From: Dehalococcoidia bacterium
Lineage (GTDB): Bacteria > Chloroflexota > Dehalococcoidia > DSTF01 > JACRBR01
Reading direction: 5' to 3'
Assembly (NCBI GenBank): GCA_021731085.1
Contig: JAKFYB010000018.1
Span: forward strand, 1 to 64,000
DNA length: 64,000 bases
Positions 27,587 through 36,770 of this stretch are shown in pieces (the first letter of the stretch is position 1; each line of letters starts with the position of its first letter). Both the position numbers and the translations under genes were made by a program. The notes below the pieces were generated by a model, which did no database searches, had not been told where the DNA came from, and saw only the letters and a program-made list of their open reading frames with translations.

Positions 27587-29382
27587 GTTGCGTGAGCCTT
27601 CAAGTACGGTAGGCGCGCTTGCAAGTCGCGCGACGCCCCCATCGTAGCCGCGTAACCCTGTTCAGAGATCTCCGAAACGCGTTGAAAGTCCCGGATGCCG
27701 CCTGTTCCTTCGATGCAAACCTCCACGTTGACGTCTGCGGGCTCTCGGCTCATCTCGGAAATGCGATTCAACATGATGTCAAAGCTGCGAATGAATGACT
27801 CCACTGCGTACGGCTTCTTCGGCCGGAAGTCCAGCTCGTCCCGCGGCGACGTCTCTGTCGCAGTCAGCCGAATCCCGACGACGATGCCTGCTCCCAGTTC
27901 GCGACACTGCCGCACGGGCACCGGGCTGAGGACGCCGCCATCAACCAGATAGCTGCCCATACCCGCCGATGCCGGATACACGCCCGGTATCGCCATGCTC
28001 GCCGCGATGCGCGGCCACAACAATCCCGACGTGAACGAAATCGCTGCCCGACGATAGATGTCGACTGCCACGATAGATAGTGGCAGTTCGAGATCCTCGA
28101 TGCGCTGCTCGCCGACCACGTGACGCAGTTCGTCTTTGATCGCAGCGTTGCTGAGGAATGAATGAATCGGGAGCGTCGGCCGAATCGCTCGCTTCGCCAC
28201 CCGCGTCACGATCTCACCAAACGTGTCCACTGGCATGTGCGAGGCCACGCAGGCAGCCACGGCCGACCCAATGCTGCAGCCGCTCACCATATCGATCGGC
28301 GTACCCAGATCTTCCAGCGCTCGCAGCACGCCGAGGTGGCCAAGACCCTTCGCCGCCCCTGCGCCAAACGCCACGCCGACTGTGCGATCCGTGATCACCC
28401 GCGCAAGCTTGTCGATAGGACGCCTCGGTGCGCCATCTCGTCCCGAAGTGCGCGGAATGATTGCAGCAACTGGTCGGCCGTAGCTCTCGGACAGGCGACG
28501 CATCGTCGGCACCGTCCAAGGAGCATCGCCCACGACGACGAGTGCGCCTTCCGCGTCGTGCACCACACCTGCGGTCGGCGAACTCGCGTCGACGACATGG
28601 AATCGCCGCGCCTCCACGCCCTCAGCCGCGCGAAAGCCAGCCTCATCGCACAAAAGCAGTATTTCCCGCGCATCTGACGAAACGGCTTCAGCTATGTGCG
28701 CGGCATCATCAGCCAGAATGCGGACATCAGCGCCGCGCGCGCTGAGGTCAGCCGCTGCCGACGCCCACTCCTGTCCGATCAAAACGACAGCAGTGCGCCC
28801 CGTGGTGGTTCCGGCGATCGCAGTTGGAAGCTCCTGGAGCGCACCGATCAAGCTCGGCGGACAGCACACAATACGCACGATGGCAGTGTCGTGGGCCACC
28901 AGCCGCTCATTCGCGAGCTTCAGCCGCGTCGCCAGAATCGCCGACAACGCTTCGAACAACTCAGACCGTATGCTCCCGAGGCGGCTCAACTCCTCTTGGG
29001 ATATAGAAAGCACGCGCACGCTCGTGACAGCCGACACTTCGGCTGATGCTGGCTCTCCGGTCAGCAGTGACATCTCTCCGACGCACTCGCCCGCCAGAAT
29101 CTTGCCCAGCTCCCGTCTGTCCCCGCGCGAAGTCGCCGCAGTGACGGACGTGACGCCCTCCACGATCAGGAAGAAGTCGGGGCGAAGCTCCCCCTGGACG
29201 ACAAGCCGCTCGCCGACGGCGTACGTCCGTTCGTGCATGCGCTCGCGAAGGTTCGCCCAGGCCGACGCGCCAAGCACGCGGTTCAACGGCCCCTGGACAA
29301 GGGCGACGGAATTGGTCGGAATGGTCACGGATGCCCCGGCGGCGCGGCGGTTCTCGGCCGCGCCCACGCCATCATCTTGCAA
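27583..29382 (-). CDS. Patatin-like phospholipase with N-terminal cNMP-binding domain (NTE/RssA-like)
   Basis: 599 residues. Residues about 30-150 form a cyclic-nucleotide-binding fold (GERLVVQGELRPDFFLIVEG, and GECVGEMSLLTGEPASAEV, the phosphate-binding cassette region). A middle linker domain follows, then a patatin domain with GAGAAKGLGHLGVL (oxyanion loop), GCSIG (nucleophile Ser) and VDGGVLSPVPV (catalytic Asp). This is the neuropathy-target-esterase-like layout: a lysophospholipase whose activity may respond to cNMP. In the cassette, EMSLLTGEPASAEV lacks the Arg-Ala pair typical of strong cAMP binders. TTG start with GAGGA 5 bases upstream. First gene of the ABC operon. Confidence 0.9.
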   Translation of the reverse strand: MQDDGVGAAENRRAAGASVTIPTNSVALVQGPLNRVLGASAWANLRERMHERTYAVGERLVVQGELRPDFFLIVEGVTSVTAATSRGDRRELGKILAGECVGEMSLLTGEPASAEVSAVTSVRVLSISQEELSRLGSIRSELFEALSAILATRLKLANERLVAHDTAIVRIVCCPPSLIGALQELPTAIAGTTTGRTAVVLIGQEWASAAADLSARGADVRILADDAAHIAEAVSSDAREILLLCDEAGFRAAEGVEARRFHVVDASSPTAGVVHDAEGALVVVGDAPWTVPTMRRLSESYGRPVAAIIPRTSGRDGAPRRPIDKLARVITDRTVGVAFGAGAAKGLGHLGVLRALEDLGTPIDMVSGCSIGSAVAACVASHMPVDTFGEIVTRVAKRAIRPTLPIHSFLSNAAIKDELRHVVGEQRIEDLELPLSIVAVDIYRRAAISFTSGLLWPRIAASMAIPGVYPASAGMGSYLVDGGVLSPVPVRQCRELGAGIVVGIRLTATETSPRDELDFRPKKPYAVESFIRSFDIMLNRISEMSREPADVNVEVCIEGTGGIRDFQRVSEISEQGYAATMGASRDLQARLPYLKAHAT

Positions 29383-29485
29383 GCTCGTCCTCGCGTCAAG
29401 ACAGGACGAAGCTCGCCGTCCATCGTCAGATTTGTGCCGGAGCGTGGAAGCGTCGTTCAGGCCAACGACTGAACCGATTAGCTTG

Positions 29486-31312
29486 TCACGAAGCCAACGA
29501 AGCTATCTCGCGGTCCGCACGCCGCAATCGCGCTGCGAGCTGACGCGCGAGCCAGCCCAGTAGTGCGGTCTGAGCGCCGTCATCTAGCTCAGCGACACGC
29601 ACTTCGTAGCAGACGACGTCCGTCTCAGCGTCGATGTCCGCCGTGCGCGGTTCGGCGTCCATTAGCGCCATCTCACCGAACACTGCCCCGGGCCCCATCG
29701 TTGCGATGCGATAGCGCTCACCATGTTCGACCGTCAGGTTCACGCTTACGCTTCCGGCCATCAAGAGAAACGCCGTTTCAGCGGGGTCGCCTTGCGTGAG
29801 GATGCGATCACCACCGGCGAAGGAAACACGCGACGACGCGCGATGGACCCCTTCTCTATCCTTGTCTGACAGCCCGGCAAGAAGGGGATGTTCATGCAGA
29901 GGCATTTCGTCCGTGTGATCGGCGCGCCAACTGTCTCCTGCGAGAAGCTGATCTTCGCACCACTCAAGCGCAAGATCGATGCTTGAAATACATCTGCTAG
30001 CAGAACCGTTCGCGGCCGCCGACCACAAGAGCATTCCGCCGGACTCATTCTCACGCAGTCCGGCGAACACCACTTGCACGGCACGATCCGCTGCCAGCGT
30101 CACGAAGCGTTCAAACAGCCGGGCTGACCCAAGGTCGCACGTCTGCACGCGATGACAATCAAACACGACGAACTGAGCTTCAGTGCTCATCGCGAACGCT
30201 GTCCGCAGAACAGCTTCTGTATTGCTCATCGCGAGTGGCCCTTGCAGACGTAGCACAGCGACCGAACCGCCCTTTGCGACGAGTTGCCGCATCTCGTTCT
30301 CACTCCGTCGCCGTTTCGAGCTGACGTCCGCAAGCGTGTACGTGTTCATCACGGCCGACGTCATGCTGACCGGAGGCTTCAGGAGGTGCAGGCCGAACTC
30401 CTGTGATAACGCCTCACACACCGCTACTCCACGCACGGAGTTGCCGACTGCGTCGAGTCGCGGACTATACACACCTACTCCGAGTTGCCCTGGCAGCACA
30501 GCGATGACGCCACCAGAAACGCCGCTCTTAGCTGGCATCCCCACTTTATATAGCCACGAGCCCGCGTAGTCGTACATGCCGCACGTGGCCATCACGCTGA
30601 GTACCTGTGCGACGTCGTTCTCCTCCATGACCCGCTCGCCCGTGCGCGGATTCTCTCCACCCTTCGCCAGTGTTGCAGCCATCATCGCCAAGTCGCGGAC
30701 GTTCACTAGCACGGAGCACTGGCGGAAGTATCTGTTCAGCACATCTTCGACATCATCTCCGAGGATCTCCGCGTTTCGCAGCATGTACGCGATCGATCGG
30801 TTCCGGTGTCCAGTCGCTTTTTCCGATTGATAAACCCCGGCGTCGAACCCCAGCCCATTGCCGGCAAAGCGTGACAGAAAATCCATCACGCGGGCATCCT
30901 TCACAGCGGACCCGGCTCCATCGATGAGACCCGCCGTAGCGATCGCGCCGGCGTTGATCATCGGATTGCGCGGCCTCCCGGTATCGAGTTCCAGGCTGAT
31001 CGCGTTGAACGCGTCGCCGCTAGGCTCGACGCTTACATATTCCATAACGCGGTCAATGCCCTGATCGGAAAGAGCGAGGCCATAGACGAACGGCTTTGAG
31101 ATGGACTGAATCGTGAACGAGACACTGGCGTCGCCAACCGCATACGTGTGGCCATCCACAGTCGCGATACACAGGCCAAAGTGCTCGGGTACAGCCCGCT
31201 GGAGTTCCGGAATATAGTCCGCAACATTCCCGTCCGACAACGAAGAAAAGCGCTGATGCAAGTCCGTCAGCGCATGAAGGAGCGGTGATATCGCGTAGTC
31301 GTCAGTGGACAC
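29486..31312 (-). CDS. glsA: Glutaminase fused to STAS and cNMP-binding domains
   Basis: 608 residues. The first 310 residues are a serine-dependent beta-lactamase-fold glutaminase (glutamine to glutamate and ammonia): SFTIQSISKPFVYGLAL holds the Ser-x-x-Lys pair, and GRPRNPMINAGAIAT the substrate-binding Asn. Residues about 345-450 resemble a STAS domain (VAVLRLQGPLAMSNTEAV, FVVFDCHRVQTCD), and about 475-595 a cNMP-binding domain (GDRILTQGDPAETAFLLMAG, GAVFGEMALMDAEPRTADI). GTG start. It is upstream of, and in the same direction as, the cNMP-binding patatin operon; the 103-bp gap allows read-through. Confidence 0.9.
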   Translation of the reverse strand: MSTDDYAISPLLHALTDLHQRFSSLSDGNVADYIPELQRAVPEHFGLCIATVDGHTYAVGDASVSFTIQSISKPFVYGLALSDQGIDRVMEYVSVEPSGDAFNAISLELDTGRPRNPMINAGAIATAGLIDGAGSAVKDARVMDFLSRFAGNGLGFDAGVYQSEKATGHRNRSIAYMLRNAEILGDDVEDVLNRYFRQCSVLVNVRDLAMMAATLAKGGENPRTGERVMEENDVAQVLSVMATCGMYDYAGSWLYKVGMPAKSGVSGGVIAVLPGQLGVGVYSPRLDAVGNSVRGVAVCEALSQEFGLHLLKPPVSMTSAVMNTYTLADVSSKRRRSENEMRQLVAKGGSVAVLRLQGPLAMSNTEAVLRTAFAMSTEAQFVVFDCHRVQTCDLGSARLFERFVTLAADRAVQVVFAGLRENESGGMLLWSAAANGSASRCISSIDLALEWCEDQLLAGDSWRADHTDEMPLHEHPLLAGLSDKDREGVHRASSRVSFAGGDRILTQGDPAETAFLLMAGSVSVNLTVEHGERYRIATMGPGAVFGEMALMDAEPRTADIDAETDVVCYEVRVAELDDGAQTALLGWLARQLAARLRRADREIASLAS

Positions 31313-31499
31313 GACGGAATCCTAAGGAGTCCATGTTACGGGCCCGAGTCCGTGATGTTTCGCGCGTGTTACCGACACCCCACATCGACATTCGACGACG
31401 GTTCCCAGCGACGGTCAAGATGATGACCGACTGACCGTCCTCGCGTTAAGAGAGCTTCGCCGGCCCGGATGTCCGCCGGGCACTCTGTATCATCCTTGC

Positions 31500-32402
31500 A
31501 TGTCATTCGCGATGCCCATGATTGAACCGTTCCGCGTCCCACCCGGCGCGCATGTCCGTCTGTCCGAATGGGACACTAGGCTGCAAAGCACCGAAACGGA
31601 TCCCATCCCCGATTCCGAGGTACTCAAGCAAACGGCGGAAGACTTCGTGACAAACCGCGCGAAGGAGATCGCCTCCTATCAGGACGTGCTTTGGGCGGAT
31701 GGCCGCCGCGCTTTGCTACTCGTGTTTCAGGGCATGGACACCTCTGGAAAAGACGGCACGATAAAGCACGTCATGTCGCGCATCAATCCCGCCGGTGTGA
31801 GCGTAACGAGCTTCAAGGCGCCCAGCGAAGAGGAACTCCGCCACAACTACCTCTGGCGGTACCTCCGCGTCCTTCCCGAACAGGGCACCATCGGCATCTT
31901 CAACCGCTCGCACTACGAGGAGGTGGCCGTCGTCCGCGTGTTTCCGGATTTCCTCAAGAAGAGCGCGGGGCCGGACGAGCGCGTCGATGATGCGTTCTGG
32001 GCCGGACGCTTCGAGGACATCAACCAGGTGGAGCGCATCGTCAGCCGCAGCGGAACGGCGATCATCAAGTTCTTCCTCCACCTCTCGAAGGACGAACAAC
32101 GAAAGCGCCTGCTCGCACGCCTCGATGATCCCGAGAAGCAATGGAAGTTCAACCCCAACGATCTCGTTACGCGCGATCGCTGGGATGACTTCCAGCGCGC
32201 CTACGAGGACGCCATCACAAACACGAGCACCGACGCCGCGCCGTGGTGGATCGTGCCCGCCGACGACAAGTGGACGATGCGCGCCATCGTCGGCGAAGCG
32301 GTGTGCGACGTCCTGCGCCGTCTCGACCTCGCGTACCCACCCGTCGATGACGCTAAGCGCGAAGCGATGCGCATTGCCGTCGAGAAGCTGAACGACAGTT
32401 AA
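31500..32402 (+). CDS. ppk2: Polyphosphate kinase 2 family protein
   Basis: Transfers phosphate between polyphosphate and nucleotides. 300 residues with Walker A-like FQGMDTSGKDGTIKHVMSRI, the lid/substrate region NPAGVSVTSFKAPSEEELRH, and GIFNRSHYEEVAVVRV with Walker B. The length and motifs fit single-domain PPK2 (class I/III); which nucleotide is used cannot be told. Divergent from glutaminase and convergent with the helicase, their stops overlapping by four bases. Confidence 0.92.
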   Translation: MSFAMPMIEPFRVPPGAHVRLSEWDTRLQSTETDPIPDSEVLKQTAEDFVTNRAKEIASYQDVLWADGRRALLLVFQGMDTSGKDGTIKHVMSRINPAGVSVTSFKAPSEEELRHNYLWRYLRVLPEQGTIGIFNRSHYEEVAVVRVFPDFLKKSAGPDERVDDAFWAGRFEDINQVERIVSRSGTAIIKFFLHLSKDEQRKRLLARLDDPEKQWKFNPNDLVTRDRWDDFQRAYEDAITNTSTDAAPWWIVPADDKWTMRAIVGEAVCDVLRRLDLAYPPVDDAKREAMRIAVEKLNDS

Positions 32403-34099
32403 CGCTTTGCCTTCTGCGCCTTGGACTTTTTCGTCTTCGACTTCTTGAACTTCGATTGTGCCGCTGGCTTCTCGTCACGGGGCTTCTGTCCTCGACGATC
32501 CGACGACGCCGGGCGCGCGCTCTTCTGGCGTGCCAGCGTGAGGTGCCCTTCGCCGCCGCGGAGCGAGACAATCGCCGCGCGCTCGAGGATCTTGCTCGCA
32601 ACCGTGCTCCGGACCTCAACGAAGGTCGCGTCGTCCTGCACGTCGATGTTGCCGAAGTCCGACCCCGGTATGCCCGCGTCCTTTGCGACGCTCTTGATGA
32701 TGTCGCCCGGCCGCACGCCCCGCCGCCGTCCCGCATCGAGCACGAGGCGGGTCATCTCGGCCTGATTCATGCGGCCGCTTTCAGCGGCAGGGGGTGCTGC
32801 TCCGAGCGCAGGCCGCCCCGTGGCCTCATATGCAAGCTGGATCGCGCCCGCGGCAATCTGCAACGGGCTGAACTCCTGGGCCAACTCGGCCGCGACAAGC
32901 CCATACGGCTCGCCGGTGCCACTGCGAAGGGTCTTCCGCAGCTCTTCCATGAAGCTCGTCGTGCGGCGCGCGGCGACGTCTTCGTACGTCGGTAGCTGCA
33001 GCGGCTTGAGTTTCTTGTGGATGTCCTTCTCGATGACCCGCAGCAGGCGCAGCTCACGCGGCGTGACGAGCGTGATCGCCTCGCCCTTGCGACCCATCCT
33101 GCCCGTGCGACCGATGCGGTGCACGTAGGCGTCGGCGTCGTCTGGAATGTCGAAGTTGATGACGTGTGACACGTCGGGGATGTCGAGCCCGCGCGCCGCC
33201 ACATCAGTGGCGACGAGCAGCGTGATCTTGTTCGTACGGAACTTCGCCAGCACGCGCTCACGCAGAGCCTGGCTCATGTCGCCGTGAATGGCGTCAGCGC
33301 CGTATCCCCGCGCTTGCAGCATCGATGCTAGATCCGCGGCTTCGCTGCGCGTGCGACAGAAAATGATCGCGGAGTGTGGCTCCTGCATGTCGAGGATGTT
33401 CGTCAGTGCGTCGCGCTTTCCACGCTGCTGCGTCTCGTAGTACACCTGATGCGTCAGCGGCACATCCTGTGCCTCATGCGCTACGGCGATCGTCTGCGGG
33501 CTCTTCATATAGCGTCGCGCGAGAGCCTGGATGCGCGGCGGCATCGTCGCGGAAAAAAGCGCCATCTGCCGTCCGGGCGGAGTCTGGTCGAGAATGAGTT
33601 GGATGTCGTCGATGAAGCCCATATCGAGCATCTCATCGGCTTCGTCCAGCACGACGAACCTGACTGTGTCGAGTTGCAGCGTGCCCCGCCGGATGTGATC
33701 CATCACGCGCCCCGGCGTACCAACGACGAGATGCGCTCCGGCGCGCAAACCGCGCAGCTGATGTTCGTACGCCTGTCCGCCGTACACGGGCAGCACGTTC
33801 ACGCGGCAGTGCCGCCCGATTGAGTGCGACGCCTCGGCGACCTGCACGGCCAACTCACGCGTCGGGGCGAGCACCAGCGCCTGGACGGTGCGCTTCGTCG
33901 GGTCGATCAGCTCCATGATTGGGATCGCGAACGCTGCCGTCTTGCCCGTGCCCGTCGGCGCCTGAGCGACGATGTCGAAGCCGTTCATCAGCGCCGGTAT
34001 CGCCTGCTTCTGGATGGGCGATGGCTCCTCGAACCCGAGCGCGTCGATCGCCTTCGTGATCTCAGGCTTCAGGCCAAGTTCGTGGAATGGCGTCTTCAA
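32399..34099 (-). CDS. DEAD-box ATP-dependent RNA helicase
   Basis: RNA remodelling helicase, 566 residues. Q motif (FHELGLKPEITKAIDALGFE), Walker A APTGTGKTAAFAIP, DEAD box VVLDEADEMLDMG, SAT, and HRIGRTGRMGRKGEA are present. A DbpA-type RNA-binding domain (residues about 455-530) and a Lys-rich basic tail follow, as in CsdA/DeaD proteins that act on ribosome assembly and cold-structured RNA. TTG start with GGGAG six bases upstream. Confidence 0.94.
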   Translation of the reverse strand: MKTPFHELGLKPEITKAIDALGFEEPSPIQKQAIPALMNGFDIVAQAPTGTGKTAAFAIPIMELIDPTKRTVQALVLAPTRELAVQVAEASHSIGRHCRVNVLPVYGGQAYEHQLRGLRAGAHLVVGTPGRVMDHIRRGTLQLDTVRFVVLDEADEMLDMGFIDDIQLILDQTPPGRQMALFSATMPPRIQALARRYMKSPQTIAVAHEAQDVPLTHQVYYETQQRGKRDALTNILDMQEPHSAIIFCRTRSEAADLASMLQARGYGADAIHGDMSQALRERVLAKFRTNKITLLVATDVAARGLDIPDVSHVINFDIPDDADAYVHRIGRTGRMGRKGEAITLVTPRELRLLRVIEKDIHKKLKPLQLPTYEDVAARRTTSFMEELRKTLRSGTGEPYGLVAAELAQEFSPLQIAAGAIQLAYEATGRPALGAAPPAAESGRMNQAEMTRLVLDAGRRRGVRPGDIIKSVAKDAGIPGSDFGNIDVQDDATFVEVRSTVASKILERAAIVSLRGGEGHLTLARQKSARPASSDRRGQKPRDEKPAAQSKFKKSKTKKSKAQKAKR

Positions 34100-34248
34100 G
34101 TTCGGCTCCCTGAGCCCCGCGGCCCACGCTCGTTCGATGACTTCCGCTGAGCCTCACCATAGCCCATCCCGACATTAGGGCTGCGCCGTACGTGGATCCC
34201 CGCGGCCCCGCTGTCTCCCGAGCGTCGATACTTCTCGAAGGAGCCGCC

Positions 34249-34749
34249 GTGGATCTGCTGTCCCATCGAATTGCGTCCGCCATCTTCCTGCTCTGGGGAG
34301 CGGTGGCCGTCGTCGCCGTCATCGCGACGTTCACGTTGGTCGCGCGCCGCGACATCCTCGACGAGCCGGAATCCCGCGCGCCGACCGTCGTCGCGACTCA
34401 AACCGCCGAACCATCCCGCCCGACCGGCGTACCCGACGACGCAAGCCTGATCACCGAAGACACGGTGATCGGCTCTACTTCGCCTGGCACGGCATCTGAG
34501 CCAGCCCACATCTTCTACTGGCTCACCTGCGACGACCAACTGCTCACCATCTCGACGACCCAAGAGACGGTCTACGCCGAGGTGGACTGTGTGCAGTACT
34601 GGCTAGTCCACGAGGTCATCCGCCCCTACCAGGGCCAACCCGTAAAGATCGAAATCACCACCGGCCCGCAGGGAACGCTCGAGCTCGACGCGACGAACGC
34701 CGGCCCAGCTCGATTTGATGTTGACGCCGTCTGGGTTCGGCCTCAGTAA
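34249..34749 (+). CDS. Hypothetical membrane-anchored secreted protein
   Basis: 166 residues from the GTG at 34249, which has AAGGAG at ideal spacing; an earlier ATG at 34192 lacks one. One N-terminal helix (ASAIFLLWGAVAVVAVIATFTLV) is followed by a Thr/Pro-rich spacer and a small beta domain with two Cys (YWLTCDDQLL, EVDCVQYW). Probably an extracytoplasmic anchored domain. No family recognised. Divergent from the helicase. Confidence 0.68.
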   Translation: MDLLSHRIASAIFLLWGAVAVVAVIATFTLVARRDILDEPESRAPTVVATQTAEPSRPTGVPDDASLITEDTVIGSTSPGTASEPAHIFYWLTCDDQLLTISTTQETVYAEVDCVQYWLVHEVIRPYQGQPVKIEITTGPQGTLELDATNAGPARFDVDAVWVRPQ

Positions 34750-34848
34750 CTTCCGGGGGCTCTTGATGGGTTCGTTAGAAGTCCGCTTAGATTTCTCCGC
34801 CCGAGCGGAAGCGGTACCTCCATGCACCTGGAACCGCGGCGACGTGCG

Positions 34849-35025
34849 TCAGAAGATGTGCATGATGAGGAAGACGAAGAATAGTACTAAGAGCACGGTA
34901 AAGGCGACGCCTATGATCCTGCGGGCAACGACCGTGATTCCGATGATTCCGAGAAACCCCAGCAATCCAATGGCGCCTGCCGCAAGCGCGAGCAAGCCGA
35001 AGATAATTGCCAGAATAAGCAACAT
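34849..35025 (-). CDS. Small two-helix membrane protein, DUF1328/YtjA-like
   Basis: 58 residues, nearly all hydrophobic: two helices starting MLLILAIIFGLLALAAGAIG and ending in VLLVLFFVFLIMHIF, split by a GIIGITVVARRIIG turn. This resembles the short DUF1328 family. The ATG at 35025 is preceded by GGAGG at 8 bases, which favours it over an upstream in-frame ATG. Function of the family is unknown. Confidence 0.75.
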   Translation of the reverse strand: MLLILAIIFGLLALAAGAIGLLGFLGIIGITVVARRIIGVAFTVLLVLFFVFLIMHIF

Positions 35026-35458
35026 GCTAAACCCCTCCTCACTGAACAATGGAGCACTCTAGCGCATTCCCGCGGAGAAGGTCGGCGGATCTCAGCCGCC
35101 CGCCGACCCGTGAGAACGGGCTCCGCGGTCATGCTTAGGGGCGGACCGCGGGCCGGATCGGGATCGTACAGTAGCGTCACATCGCTAGGACACGTCAAGG
35201 GCGAGACGCGCAAAGGGCGCCCATGCGGCTGAGTGCAATGGGCCGCCCTGTGCGGTTGGATTCGTTGGCTGGCGTTCCTGCGCTTCCACGACGATGCACG
35301 ATTGTCCGGGAAACTGGCGCAGTCCAGCAACGGCTGAAGGGCTACATTTTGTAGCCTTTGCCTCAATCAAGTCCTGCTGTGACGCGCCTGCCCTAAAGTC
35401 GAAGGCAGCAAGATGCTAACCAGAGACGCAGGACAGCACAGCGAGTGGTGCCGGGAGG
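35026..35458. other. Gene-poor gap
   Basis: About 430 bases between two small membrane protein genes. Short frames on both strands look non-coding. A partial TAGGGGCGGAC-type repeat motif (near 35137) occurs, without its full hairpin. No tRNA or clear terminator is visible. Confidence 0.5.
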
Positions 35459-35590
35459 CTAGCTTGCGGCCGAGTGCGAGGCTTCTTCCTTCGCCTTCCG
35501 TTTCTTCATCGCCGTAACTGCAAGGAGCGAAGCCCCAGCGAGAAACACAACCAGCAAAACGGTCAACAGCATGATCGCTGCGAATGTCAT
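35459..35590 (-). CDS. Small single-helix membrane protein
   Basis: 43 residues: MTFAAIMLLTVLLVVFLAG then ASLLAVTAMKKRKAKEEASHSAAS. One membrane helix and a basic cytosolic tail. GGGAGG lies 7 bases before the ATG. The strong ribosome site and the clean helix-plus-charge layout support a real gene; function unknown. It is easily missed because longer frames overlap it. Confidence 0.62.
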   Translation of the reverse strand: MTFAAIMLLTVLLVVFLAGASLLAVTAMKKRKAKEEASHSAAS

Positions 35591-35794
35591 GCGAACACCT
35601 CCCAGGCAATAAAGTGCGGCCTACCCCGTGTTAGCTTCGGATGAGAGGCGCGATCCTGAAGGCATCTCCGCGAACGAAGGAGACCACGTCTTGCTTGAGG
35701 GCGTTCGGGCGGCGAAACTTCTCTCCTTGGTTGGCAAGACGTTTTGGAGATCTCTCGTGAGGCGACCCGGGAGCAGCTAAAAGGAGGAAATTCG

Positions 35795-36016
35795 ATGGCG
35801 AGCTCTCACGATCCCGAACAGCAACGAATCGCGAACATGCGAAGACGCGTTGCGATGCTTGAGCGACATGCTCGCGCTACGGATCCGGCCACGGGCAAGT
35901 TGCGACTCGCTGTGGAGGCGGGCAGGAAGGGTGGCGTGGTTACTGCCCACAAGTCGGCATCACCCTCAGCTTGGGGACTGCGAATGGCGCTGAAGCGGTG
36001 GCATGGGATCCCTTGA
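35795..36016 (+). CDS. Small basic hypothetical protein
   Basis: 73 residues starting MASSHDPEQQRIANMRRRVA. It is rich in Arg/Lys with a helical first half and a Gly-rich turn (RKGGVVTAHKSASPS). AAAAGGAGG lies 8 bases before the ATG, the strongest ribosome site in the area. Composition suggests a small nucleic-acid- or ribosome-binding protein, but no family is recognised. Confidence 0.6.
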   Translation: MASSHDPEQQRIANMRRRVAMLERHARATDPATGKLRLAVEAGRKGGVVTAHKSASPSAWGLRMALKRWHGIP

Positions 36017-36339
36017 AGGGCGAGGTTCTGCAAAGGCCGCGCCAGCTTTAACGCGATGGGTAGGGAGCAACACTAAGGAGCGGGCTACACATCCGCTGGT
36101 CGCACGCCCTGGCGGTCTGAATCACCGCCAATTCGGTTATTGCGGAAGCATCTGCTTCCCAACACTCCCGCGCTGTGCGCTGTGCGATTTCCGTTGTTCG
36201 TAGCTTCCAGACCCGAGTGGTGATCGCAAAGTTATCGACTGTGCGATCTTGCTTGAACTGCTCTCACTATTTGGGCCATTCTCCCTCGTGGGGGAGCATT
36301 GGTGCTCACGTTCGGTATCCGCTGGCAGCGAGTTCAGTT

Positions 36340-36486
36340 GTGGATATGGGCATGTTGGCCTCCGCCATAGCGAACGTAACTCTTCGTGTGGTCAGCATGG
36401 ATATCAACAAGGACGGCGTCTGGAACCCTGCCGACCAGGGACTTGTAGCGTCGTTCATCTCGCCGTCGGGGCAATGCCCTGGCTAG
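36340..36486 (+). pseudogene. Orphan copy of the dockerin-like C-terminal tail
   Basis: Encodes VDMGMLASAIANVTLRVVS then MDINKDGVWNPADQG and SFISPSGQCPG before a stop, nearly identical in protein to the end of the RCC1 protein at 41937-42083 and similar to the end of the giant protein. The expected upstream parts (CEAASFN, type 3 repeats) are absent; sequence before 36340 in the same frame is unrelated. This is the remnant of a former third gene of the family or of a recombination event. Confidence 0.78.
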
Positions 36487-36770
36487 CACACGATGTGAGA
36501 ATGGCGTCGCCTGTCGTTTCGCGGCGGTCATTTCGAGGTTCTCAACATGAACCATGGAGTGAGCCAAAACTGCGGCGGGATCAGCCAGCTAAGGTGCGTT
36601 TTTCTAGGAAGCTGTAGCTGCGGCTGACCGATATGGCCCCCATACGCTGCGCTGGCGATCGTGCGGCTCGCTGACCTGGCTGGCGATGTCCGTTCCGGCG
36701 GCCACGTCTGGCATGGGGACACGCGATATCATGTGCTACACGCCTCACGCCGGAGTACAAACAACCCACG
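36487..36770. other. Gap before the LuxR-type regulator
   Basis: About 280 bases after the orphan tail. No convincing gene in any frame; it probably holds the promoter of the regulator, but no clear -35/-10 pair can be assigned. Confidence 0.4.

Noticed and set aside
27583-29382. CBASS-type anti-phage effector
   Set aside because: The phospholipase has a classic NTE-like cNMP domain and no CD-NTase, Cap2 or Cap3 gene is nearby.
35367-35609. An 80-codon minus-strand gene
   Set aside because: It overlaps the 43-residue membrane protein, which has a better ribosome site and more sensible sequence.
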